Shown in pieces: positions 35,393 to 45,904 of a stretch of 64,000 bases of DNA. Under the pieces are notes generated by a model that was not told the DNA's origin, made no database searches, and saw nothing but the letters and a program-made list of their open reading frames with translations. Source of the DNA: Austropuccinia psidii (Eukaryota > Basidiomycota > Pucciniomycetes > Pucciniales > Sphaerophragmiaceae). Where the stretch lies: the NCBI GenBank assembly GCA_023105745.1, contig JALGQZ010000002.1, positions 79,563,785 through 79,627,784 on the forward strand, given 5' to 3'. Each line of letters starts with the position of its first letter. The stretch's first letter is position 1. Both the position numbers and the translations under genes were made by a program.

Positions 35393-37832
35393 ATTTGTTT
35401 GGATGAGGGGCCCCCCTCTCCATTTAAAAATCTTGAGTTGGTTTTTGAATTTTGAAGAGAATATGTTCTCATTCCCCCAAAACTTCCACTATAAGGGATA
35501 GTGTAAGAAATAAGTTTACCCACCTCTTATTTTTTTTGAAGTGATTCTGATAAGGATAAATAATGATACATAAGATTTACATAATTTTATTTTGATGATG
35601 ATTCAATAATAAGTTTTTTTTTTAATGTAAGTATAAAATAACCATTAAGTGAGATATCTGAGTAAAAATCACAATTTAAAAGAAATAAACCTGAATCACA
35701 ATTAAGATCATGGAACTGTTTGGTTGAAGGTGGTAATTTGTTCCAGTCAACAAAAATTGGTGCTCTTGAGAGTATTTATGATTAATATTACATAGTTGAA
35801 CGATCATAATTTGAGTCCTTTATTCATATAATGACCCTTATGATGCCACAACTCTTCCTTTTGGAATCATCATTGTGACCCAGACTTTATTTCAAGTCCA
35901 TCCCCTTTATGGTTCAGATTTTCTGTTACCCATAAATGCATTTGAGTTGTTGAAAAAAAATATAAACAGTGAAAAATAAGAATTTGTACAGTTTTTTTTC
36001 TTTTAAAAAAAACTCTTGTTTGCTTTTGGGGGGCTTTCAAAATTCCTTTTGGAATCAATAGCACATTGAGGTGTTATTAATATGTAAATTCCCCAAATTA
36101 TGTCATCAATTTATGAGTTTTTAATATAAATAACTCCTTTAGAGTTCAATTAATGCCTTCATGGCACAAATACTTCTTCTTTTCAAACAAGTTCCAATCA
36201 CTCTCTTGTAATTGAAGAAATATTTCAAATAAATTGATCATCATTTTTTTTTATTTTTTTTTAAAAAAAAAAATAATACTTGATGTGGAGTTTTTTTCTT
36301 TAATTATTGTTATTATTGAGTTGAAAAATTAAGCCAACTTAATGGCTCTTGTTGTAATAGTAGGAAAATTATAATAGAATATTCTTGAGTTCATGAATGG
36401 GATATGACCCTAATTCTTAGTGAAAATTAATAAATGAGTTTGAAAATAAAAAAAATCAAAAATAAAATCAAAAAATATGTTCAGAACATTCAAGTCAGTA
36501 AATCTTTCTAATTCTTGTTTATAATGACATAAAATTAGAAATGAAAAAAAAACTAAGAAATGAAACCTTAGGTAGTTTATAGTCTTGCCTAGGACTTATC
36601 CTGTTCTTGTAGTCCTTGATAAATCTTCTTGAATACTTCAAATAGGCAGTTTATGGTCTTGCCAAGGACCATTGGTTTATTGTGTTTTAGCTTTGAGTCC
36701 TTGTTGATAATTTGGCTGATTTATTGTTGATATTTGAAGGGGAAGTTGATGGTTTCTCCAAGGACCCTTGGTTGATTGTTTTTTATTTTTTTGAGTCCTT
36801 GTTGAGAATATTAGTGGTGGGAAGTTTATGGTCTTGCCAAGGACCATATTTTGTCTTTGCTTTGATCCTTGTTGATAATTTTAGTGATTTATTTTTGATA
36901 TTGGAAGGGGAAGTTTATGGTCTTGCCAGGGACCATTGGTTTATTTTTGATTATTGTTAATAATTTGAGTGGGCAGTTTATGGTCTTGCCAAGGACCATA
37001 TTTTTTCTTTGCTTTGGTCCTTGTTGATAATTCTAGTGATTTATTTTTGATATTTGAAGGGGCAGTTTATGGTCTTGCCAAGGACCATAAACTTGTTTTT
37101 CTTGATAATTACTTGATTCCTGTTGATAATTTTGGTTTTGATTCATCTTCAAAGCCAAGTTGTAAAGTGTATTCAAAAGTTTATAGTCTTATTGAGGACT
37201 TATTTCCATTGTAAAAGCATTTTCTTAAGCTTAAAAAAATTCTGAAATTGTTTTTAATGTTGTATACCCAAGGCTTGTATTGTTATTTGCAGCCCTGTAG
37301 CACATCAAAATTGAATATGTCAGTTTCATATAATACTAGGGAGAAAATGAAAAAGATTCCAGCATTTTAATGTCTTGCTGAGGACATATTACTGTTTTGT
37401 ATACCCTGTAGCCTAAAAAATAAACAAATTATTAGTAGCTAGACAGAACTAAAATCTAATAAGAAATAATTATCATTTTAAAAAAAACAAAAGCATTTTA
37501 AAGCCTTTCTGAGGGCTTTTTTTTTCTTTATAGCCCTGAAGCCTACAAAAAATTGAATATGTCAGTTTAATTTAATGTCCAAAAATAAGGTGATAATAAA
37601 AATACAATAGCAAAAGCAGTTTATAGCCATACTGAGGGCTTTTCTTCATTTCAACCCTCATTTTGTTATATATATTGATTCATGTTTTTTTGTTATTTTA
37701 TATATGTTGATTGATAAAAGCTGTAGAAAATAAAACAAAATTGTCAGTAAAATAATTAAGTCAATAAAATGATAGAATAATATAAAATTGAGCAGTTTAA
37801 AGCCTTTCCCAGGGCTTTTCCTTCATTCTTTT

Positions 37833-37864
<32 letters not shown>

Positions 37865-39110
37865 TTTTTTTGAAGACCTGTAAAAAGTCAAGCTATAAAT
37901 GTTAGTAGAAAATTTAATTGTGGAATAAACCAATAATTGTATAAAATAAAGAATAAATAAATGATAATATAGAAATCAGGGTCAACAGCAGTTTAATGCC
38001 ATGCTTAGGGCATTTTACTGCTTGCTTTTCATAGCCTATAATTTTCCCAGGGTTTGTCCCTTCTTAATGCCCTAAAGTCAAATAGTAAACAATATTAAAT
38101 AAGTTAAAATTAAGATAGAATCTTTCAGTAAATAAAAAACTAAATTAAAAATAAAAATAAATTAGAAACCAGCAGTTTTATGTCTTGCTGAGGACAAAAA
38201 TGATCCTTCATAAGTCCTATTAGGGCTTTTATTTTATGTTATTTTTAATTTATAGCCCTTTTTTATTGTTTTCCTTTTGAATTTCCTGTAGAAATCAATA
38301 ATCAGAAGTTTCAAATTGAAACAGTCATAAAAAAAATAGAATAATGTTAAGATTAAGAAAATAATTAGTTTAAAGCCTTGATGAAGACTTATGTTAATTT
38401 ATTATCATTTTCCAAAACATAAATAAAAAGAAAAATTCAACAGTTTAAAGTCATGTTGAGGACTTATTGTTTAATTGAATTATTGTAAAGCCCTGTAAAA
38501 AGAAAATCATTTTAAGTAAAATAAACAGCCAGAGGATAAAAAATGAAAGCAGAAACCAGCAGTTTAATGTCTTGCTGAGGACATTTTGTTTATACAATTT
38601 TATTATTTTGTTGATTTTAATTTTAATTTATTTTTAATTTATTTTTTTTTGATTTATTTTCTTCTTCTTTGTAAAAAATCATCAGTAAATTTGAAGATAT
38701 TGAAGAAAATCCAAAATAAATAAGAAGATTATTTATATTCTTTTGTCAGTTCCATTCATTCAGTTTATTATTATTATTATCTTATTTTTTTTTATTTTTT
38801 TTTTAGAAGAAAAAAAAAATGAATAAAAGAAAGACAAAACCATCAGTTAAGCTCAATTTTTGATACAAATAGAAAATAAAAAATAAACAGTTTAAAGTCT
38901 TGTTTAGGACTTTTGATTTATTTTTTTATTTTATTTTATTTTTTAGCTTTTTTATTTTCTTTACTTTAAAACCCCTTTTATATATATATTTATTTAATTG
39001 TTATTTTTTCTTATATATTCTCTTTTTTTTTACAGAATAACAAGCTAATGAAGTAAAAATTAATGGATAAACCAGTTGAAAGTCCTTCAAGGACTATTTC
39101 AAAGCACTTG
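34300..39110. repeat. AT-rich noncoding tract with more than 20 interleaved-stem (pseudoknot-like) repeats
   Basis: The tract has no credible coding frame. Spaced copies of a 25-30-bp motif recur, for example at 34407, 34474, 34750, 34886, 36571, 36645, 36821, 36908, 36972, 37061, 37175, 37361, 37491, 37616, 37791, 37988, 38171, 38366, 38438, 38558, 38885 and 39073. The typical form GGCA-GTTT-ATGGTC-T-TGCC-AAG-GACCAT contains two crossing complementary pairs. Members differ in the paired bases but keep the pairing. Other contents are an (ATT)n microsatellite at 35362-35391 and a ~45-base T-rich run at 37826-37871. Function is unknown. Confidence 0.75.
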
Positions 39111-41430
39111 AGAGTGCTCAAAAGTGAGTTGGGTAGGTTACAGGGTGTTTTAAATGAAGTTGCGCTGCTAATTTTAGCTGACGGGGTGGTTTAAACGAAG
39201 TCGCGCTGCTGGAAGTCCAATTCTGGCTACATTAGGGTAGTATATCCCAAGTGAGGCTTGATACCACTTCGGGCTACTGTCTCCTGTTTGCAAAAACCTC
39301 TGAATGGGCCATACTACCCACCCCTTACCCTTTGGTATTATTATTTTTCTTGGTTTTGTTTTATATATATCTAGTTTATCCAAAAGCACTTTATTGTGCT
39401 CAAAACCTCTTCGCGTTGACTTTATAGATTGATCCTTCTTTTAAAAGTATATTGGTGGATCGTTTTGGGTTTCTAGATGGTTATTTTATTGTTATTACTG
39501 ATTAGAGTTTTGTCGATTGTGGTGGTTTTGAAAGATTGTAAGTATTGATGAATTTTTTTATGCTATGTTCTATCAATTATGGCTTATTTGTTTTGTTTTA
39601 TTATTATTTCTTTATTTATTTTAGTCTTTTTGCTACTTTTGATTCCTCAAATGTGTGATTCAGTTGGATTAGATACTTCGGGTGGTGTTTCTGTCGCCTT
39701 ACGAGTATTCACAAGGCTCATATGTGATCATAACCGAATAAATCAGCAGTGGTAGCAATATGGTCCGGTATCACCAATCTAAACCCAACCTTAAGATAAC
39801 ATTGGCTATTGTGTCTGGAAGGTCCCGTATATTGAATTACGCCACTTAGGGAATTAGTGAGCACTTTTATCTTTACAGTTCATAATCCATGTTTGCATGC
39901 AGGCCTTTAATGCCCGGCCTATCTGAAGTTTTCAACCTCTTCTTTTACCGCTTGTAATAGGCTTGCACAGGCTTCGGCAGAGGAAAATGAGTTGAAGTTT
40001 TTATTCCTTTTGTAACTTCTCATGCCATCCTTTGACAGCTGTGATCTTATGCCAATGGCTTAAGTTTCTTTTGTCTTAATTCCCTTAGCTTAGCCGACTT
40101 CTGACACTGATTACTTGTTCGTGCCTCTTTTCTTTTACTGTCTGCAGGTCCCCGAGGCAAGCCACTGCAAGACCGATATTGAATGTTAAGGTTTCTGATT
40201 TAGGTACTTATTGTTATCGGGTTTTGTTTCCTATGCCCTATTTATGGCAGCTTCCTCATCGTGCAGGCAAACGATTTGGTCATTAGTTTATATTGCTTCC
40301 GATAATCTCCCGTCAACCAAGGAGCCCCACCAATACTGTTTTAACTTAGCCGATGCTGTCAAAACCTTACAGTGTCTTAAGCAAGGCAGACCTCTGACCC
40401 TCCCGACTTGCAGCTGCTTTGTTGTGATCATAGATAGTTTGGTGTTAGGATCTCTGCTGCGTCCATGGTATGTATACATATTTTACTTTTGGCACGGGAG
40501 GAGCTTTTGGCTCCATCTAATCTTCACCTCTAATTTTTCAATTTTTTGTGTTGTTTAGGCGACCATTCATTGGATAACTGTGGGGGGTTTTAAAGGTGGG
40601 CAAGGTTGGTCCGGGGGGAGATTAGCATTCTTTGACACCTTTTCTCCTTCCACTTTGGCTGACGACTTTTGGAGTTTACTCGTTTTTTAGGTACTCCAGA
40701 TGGTTTGACAACTTTCAAAGCCTTAGGCATTATCGCCTTGACTAAGGGAACAGTGGAAGTTAATAGGCTCTTAGGTTCCATTCAATTACAATGTCTTAGT
40801 CCGTTGAGTATAAACAGCTTGATTGGGGACTGAATCTATTACCATTCGCCAGTCCTTCAAAAATCCTACTCCATTTTGTTACAGTGAGTATTTATTTATG
40901 TCAGAACGTTTTGATTTTATTTATTGCTTATAATTTTATACAATTGCATCCCCGTTTCTGCAGAATCTTTTTTTTGAGTATCAGCAATACCCTTACCATG
41001 AGTGCTCAAAGCCGCTGCTATGGCTCTGGCTTCTCTGATCTCATAAAGGTCTTCACCAATGAGGAGTTGGGGCAATTTCTTTTTGGTTCTTGTTCTTCAT
41101 CTTCTCCGACTGTTTCTTTGTAGGACTGGGCTATGACTTCTGCTAGTGCTCCACCATCCCCACCTGCACTGGCAAACTTTTCGCAAGCCTCCTCTGACTC
41201 GCTGGATACTGAATTAGTCCCTGACGCGGCCCAAACCTTTTATGCCTTTATTGAGGGGCAGTATGATCCTTGTCTTTTCGTGGAGGACCCTTTCAGCTTT
41301 TTTGTAAATGAGAAGGATTCTCCTTCCATTAAACCCAAAAGGTGTTGTCGAAAAAGAAGAACGCACTCCTATTTTTTACGCCCCCGTGGTTGTAATGGTC
41401 GTGTGGTTAAGCCATCTGGACCGCTTTAGG
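39111..41430 (+). other. Plus-strand segment with degenerate, intron-like coding signals (possible captured gene)
   Basis: Composition is less AT-rich than on either side. ORFs on the plus strand read like protein but do not join: about 40260-40470 (ASDNLPSTKEPHQYCFNLADAVKTL...), 40560-40690 (GGFKGGQGWSGGRLAFFDTFSPSTLADDFW), 40690-40830 (GTPDGLTTFKALGIIALTKGTVEVNRLLGS) and 41001-41429 (from MSAQSRCYGSG to a basic C-terminus, CCRKRRTHSYFLRPRG). Several GT..AG boundaries flank them (for example GTATGT at 40469 with TTTAG at 40558), but stops and frame changes intervene. At 39150-39215 there is a small direct repeat of GAAGT.GCGCTGCT. I recognise no domain. A host gene fragment picked up by the retrotransposon is one explanation; an antisense gene of the element is another. 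Confidence 0.4.
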
Positions 41431-42060
41431 TAAGTCATATTAATCCCTCTTCAAATCCTTATCCTAAAGCTGATCGTCTTTTTTTTTTGTTTTTTTTTTT
41501 GATAATTAGAAGAAGATTTTCCTCCCCAGTATTGTTTGATGCAATTTGTTTTGACTAAAATAAAATAATCTCACTCAATAGTAATTGAGCTATATATAGT
41601 TAAAAGGAAACTGAGCGACTAAAAAAAACTAAGATGAGATAAGCTAATCTGATAATAAAATACTATAAAAAGGTAAGACAAAAATTAAAACTTGGGAAAC
41701 TAAAAAAAAATAACTAAAATGGAATAATATACTCTAATAAAAGAGTAAGTTAAGATAATATATAGATATAAAAAAAATAAAATGAAAACAAAAAAAAATA
41801 AAAATAAAGTAAAAAAGAAACTTGAGCGGCTAAAAAAACTAATATGAGATGATAAATTAAAAAATAACAATATAAGTTGAGATAATAAAATAAAATTAAA
41901 GCGAAAGCAAAAAAAAAATAAAAAAAAATAAAGTGAAAAAGAAACTTGAGCAGCTAAAAAAAACATTTCTTTCTTTCTTATTGTTTCTTATTATTATTTC
42001 AACCCCCCCCCCTTATTTTTAATAATAATATTCTAAGGAAGTTATTGCAGCCCCTTTTTA
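41431..42060. repeat. A-rich degenerate tandem repeat
   Basis: Between about 41590 and 41965 an A-rich unit of roughly 120 bp is repeated about three times, marked by GAGCGRCTAAAAAAA, AACTAAKATGAGAT and GATAATAAAAT. C and A homopolymers follow (a run of C near 42002). ORFs here are compositional. Confidence 0.6.
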
Positions 42061-42419
42061 AATATATGCTTCCTCTCTTCTTATAGAAGAGATCAACTAA
42101 AAATGTAAGTTGTCACTTTTACATTTTTCATGCTTGAATCTGATGAATCATTTTTTTTTGTTAATTGATTCAATTTGATTTTTTATATTTATTATGTGGT
42201 TTTTTATTGATTATAGATGAAATATTTGATTAGAGAATAATTAAAGAGGTTTCAGGAAAAAATACAGAATGGAGGACTTAGCAGGTGAGATTTCCTTAAA
42301 TTAATTCCTTTGACCAAGTATTTCCTTCACTAATTCTTGTTTGATAAAATTCCCTCCCCTCTTTTTTTCTTTTTTGAGAGGTTTGAAAAAGTATTCTTGG
42401 CAGAAGTATGTCCAATCTT

Positions 42420-42986
42420 TTGTATCAAACTTAGTTGCACCTCTTTTAAGTGTGAAGATTGCTGGTATAAGTGTTTCTTCCCAGTGGTAATCCCAAGTGG
42501 AATTGTTTACAGTATATTCTCTTGAGATCTGGCTTATTTTTCCATTTTCAATTTCAACATCCTGGAGTTTGAACCAGTCTTGGCATTCCCAGGTCCTCCA
42601 AAATAGTTATTTCCTGATATGTCTATCCATATGGAATATTTCATTCCAGTATGGATTTCCAAGGTTACCATCAAGTCCATCCCAGGTAAGTAAATCCAAG
42701 AATTCATATTTTGTAAGGTTGAATCCAGGTAATTCTTTCCATGGATGACAAATGACAGTTTCTGATAGTGATTTTTCTTTTTGAAAGATATCCTCAAGCT
42801 CAATATATGGAAGGATTATGGTGGAGATATCTGGACAGGGTTCTGGTATTGTTTGTAAGAACCAGTCAGGATTTTCATCTAATTCTTGTGGATTAATGTA
42901 ATTGGCCCAAACTTCTCTTCCTTCTGTTCAGCTGATATCTGTGTCCAATGACCAGGGATTCTCTTCAAGTAATGGCCATGATTCCA
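42420..42986 (-). pseudogene. Second copy of the unknown Trp-rich domain of the giant retrotransposon
   Basis: A minus-strand frame from ATG 42986 reads through two in-frame stops (TGA at 42928-42930, TAA at 42607-42609). It gives LPYIELEDIFQ, LPGFNLTKYEFLDLLTWDG, GNLGNPYWNEIFHM and several Trp residues (LFWRTWECQDWF). The same order of words occurs in the copy at 43859-44330 (LPYITFEYI, LPGANLNKIQFLELLTEEG, GNLENKFWDEIFEM, QIWAQWYL). The two are therefore diverged duplicates. No known family is recognised. Confidence 0.6.
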
Positions 42987-43080
42987 TTTTAAAGGATTTG
43001 GTGTATTTTGAAGGTAATATGAATTGAAAATGATATCAAATTTATTTATAAAAAATAGTTTGAGGGTAGGTTTATTGGGT

Positions 43081-43770
43081 TTTGGATGGTAATTTTTGGG
43101 TGAGAATTTGGATATTCCTCTTTGATAAGGCAGGAGGTCACTGCCTAGTGATTTAATGGTTTGTTATTGTGTTTTTTATTGGTGAGTGGAATTATTGATT
43201 TGATTTGATGAGAGTTTATATTCCTCTTTGATAAGGCAGGAGGTCACTTCCTAGTGATGATTTAATTTGAATTCTGACTATTTTATTTGATTTTGAATTT
43301 CCTCTTTGATAAGGCAGGAGGTCACTGCCTAGTGATTTATGATTTTAAATCTGACTATTTTGTTTGATTTTTGATTTTTAGAGCTTTTATGTGTCTTCAA
43401 GATGGGCCTTGATGGTTTGAAATTGAATTGGTCCATTAATTCTTGAGTAATTTGATCATTGGTTTTGTCAGAAACCTCCAAAATCTTCAGCAATTCCTTG
43501 ATTTCTTCAATTTCTTGGTTTCTTGATATTGATGAAGTATTCTTAAAGTGCCAAAGGGTCTCTTTATTGAAATCTTCATCTTCTGGTGACCAATGAAGTT
43601 CTTCATTGATAATTTGGTCTTCTTTTATGAATTCATCCCCATAGGATCCAAAAATTTGTGAATTGGACATTGTGAAAGTGATTGATATATTTTTGTAAGT
43701 TTTTTTTTTAAGAAGTAATTTGTTTATGAATGTCTTCTTTGTTAAGGCAGGAAGTCACTGCCCAGTGAGA
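43081..43770. repeat. Four copies of a GGCAG/CTGCC + TCACT/AGTGA structured repeat
   Basis: Near-identical motifs at about 43112, 43211, 43297 and 43738 read CTTTGATAAGGCAGGAGG followed by TCACTGCCTAGTGA. The arms AGGCAG/CTGCCT and TCACT/AGTGA interlock, as in the motif family at 34.4-39.1 kb. The fourth copy has GGCAG/CTGCC with a changed outer base. They flank the ORF at 43329-43670. Confidence 0.7.
43329..43670 (-). CDS. Unknown acidic 113-residue ORF inside the giant retrotransposon
   Basis: This open frame (MSNSQIFGSYGDEF...) has a Glu/Asp-rich N-terminal half and a Lys-rich C-terminus ending KIVRFKIINH. The terminal KKVRF-like word also occurs in the linker after the protease (KKKKVRFSEHHE), so it may be a detached or duplicated linker of the polyprotein rather than an independent gene. 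It sits between structured repeats. Confidence 0.4.
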   Translation of the reverse strand: MSNSQIFGSYGDEFIKEDQIINEELHWSPEDEDFNKETLWHFKNTSSISRNQEIEEIKELLKILEVSDKTNDQITQELMDQFNFKPSRPILKTHKSSKNQKSNKIVRFKIINH

Positions 43771-43858
43771 GGAAAATGAAAAAAAAGAAACTAATGATAC
43801 AATGTATGGATGATACTGATACATTTTAGAAAAAAAATCTTGATTTTGTTGGTTTTAT

Positions 43859-45904
43859 TCAAAGTTGAGCTCCCCCAAGTGGGAAAGGTGAGTGTCTGTT
43901 GAGCAATCTGGCCAAAATAAGGTCTTTGAGGGCTTCCACAAAGTTATTTCTTTCCTCAATTTCTGGTTCTGATGGAAATTCTGACCACCATAAGTCTTCA
44001 TCAATGAATATATATCCATCTCCAACCCATTTCAGTCTTCCAGTCTGGTATGTTGATCCATTCAATCCAAGGTACCACTGGGCCCAAATTTGATTGAAGT
44101 AAAGTCCTCTTCTTGGTAGTGTGGCCATTTCAAATATTTCATCCCAAAATTTGTTTTCAAGGTTACCTTTAATTCCCTCTTCAGTTAATAGTTCTAGGAA
44201 TTGGATTTTGTTCAAGTTTGCTCCTGGAAGTTGACATAAATATTTATCTTCACATAAAATTTCTTGAGCTTAATCTCCATAAATATATTCAAAAGTGATA
44301 TATGGCAAGTAAATGTAGTTGTATTCATTTTCTAGGATGGATTCTGTTTCTTCATCTTCATTGGGAGGTTTCTGGATAAATTCAGGGTTTTCCAGTTGCC
44401 ATTCATAAGGTTCTTCTTGGTTGTTCAATGGTCTGTCCAAGAAGTTGATATGGTATGTGTCTTTTAAATTTTTGTCTCTTTCTTCCATAATTATGAGGTC
44501 TTTTTCAATGTCATTTATAATTTCTTCATCTGAGAGCTCATGATGCTCACTAAATCTGACTTTCTTCTTTTTGGGTTTAGGTTTGAAAGGGTTTCCATGT
44601 ATTTTCTCATTTCCATCTACTAAAATCTGGAAAGTTTCTTCATTATTGTTAATTGACTTGTAAACTATGTTGGGTAATTCATCTTCAGAGGTTGAGTCTT
44701 CAAATTGTCTTTTGAAGCTGTTTGGCTTTTTTGTGTTTTTGAATTTTTGGCCAAATTTATCCCTTTTTGGAGATATGGATAAATGTTGGGTCTTCTGGGT
44801 CAAATTGATTATGGTATTGTCTCTTTTTGCATTTTGATCCTTCCTTCCTGGGTTATTTCTGACCAATGTTGCCATATTGCATAAATCCATTCCTCTAGGT
44901 GGACCAGTTTGCCATCCACGTGCTTGAGGTTTGCATATTGGCATGCATAATCTTCTTCCATCAGGTTCTTGATAGCTTAGTATTTCACCTTGTTTATGAG
45001 AAAATTCCAGCCTGATATTGTTGTCTGCCAAGAAAGGTCTTCCAAGTACTGTATGGACAGATTCTTTTGCAATGAAGAAGTGAATTAGAGTTTCTACACC
45101 TGAAGCCAAAATGATTGGAGTAAATTCTGATAGTGCAACCAATGAAGTAGTATGGCCTCCAATTCCCCTAAGGTTCATGTTAAGATTTCTTGTTGTGAGT
45201 GAAGCTTTGATTGCTATTTCTTCTGGTATGATGTTGAGTTCTGCCCCAGTGTCCACTAATGCTCTGATAGGATATTCTTCCTTTCCAATTAAGATTTCCA
45301 TAAATCCCAAAGGACAAGCATAATGAATCTTGGGTTTTGGTATTTCTTTGAATCCAAAGGTTAATAGTCTTTCTTGAAGATCCATTGAGTTGAGTGATTT
45401 AATCTTTTCCTTGTCTTTTTCTGATAATTCCTGTAATTTATGGACAAAATTTGGTGACATCCTCAAAATTTCTTCAATGGTGAGGTTGATCTTTTGTTGC
45501 ATAATTTTCTTGATAATTTTGTCAATTTCCAATTTAGTTTCAACTTGTTTCTTTTGAGGCTTGCTGACTTTCTTTTCTTGTTTTTGAATTTCTTCATCTT
45601 CATTTTTATTGGCAATGCTTTCAATTTCCTCCTCAGGTTGGTCTGGTTTTGGAATATTTGAATTTTGGAATTTGGTGGGAATTATTACTCTTTCTTCCTC
45701 TTTTTCTTCTTCAATGTAGGTTCCTGGAATAGCTGCTTTCTTCTTTGGCTCTTGACTTTGGGATTGTCTTTTCAACCTTTGCTTGGTCTGTCTTAGTCCA
45801 ATGTGTGATTCAAAAGGGTCATTGGCTGAGGAAATGGTAGGTGGTTTCCAATTTGACCAATCTTCAACATGAGCAATTGAGGTTGTTTTATCATCTGATT
45901 TATT
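43859..45904 (-). pseudogene. Retropepsin-like protease followed by the first copy of the unknown Trp-rich domain
   Basis: The frame continues directly from gag. The longest open part (45775-44270) has a Lys/Glu-rich linker, then the protease with the catalytic DTGA in IRALVDTGAELNIIPEE, the G-G flap-like IGGHTT and the second conserved block VHTVLGRPFLADN. A basic, acidic and Asn-rich linker follows. A TAA at 44270-44272 interrupts; the same frame then continues into a Trp-rich domain (LPGANLNKIQFLELLTEEG ... FNQIWAQWYLGLNG ... LWWSEFP) to the stop at 43859. The polyprotein therefore had protease and this domain fused. The expected RT does not follow; it lies 9.6 kb downstream. Confidence 0.75.

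Noticed and set aside
34400..39110. CRISPR-like array
   Set aside because: Repeats vary in sequence, spacing is irregular and the host is a fungus; the retained feature is base pairing, not repeat identity.
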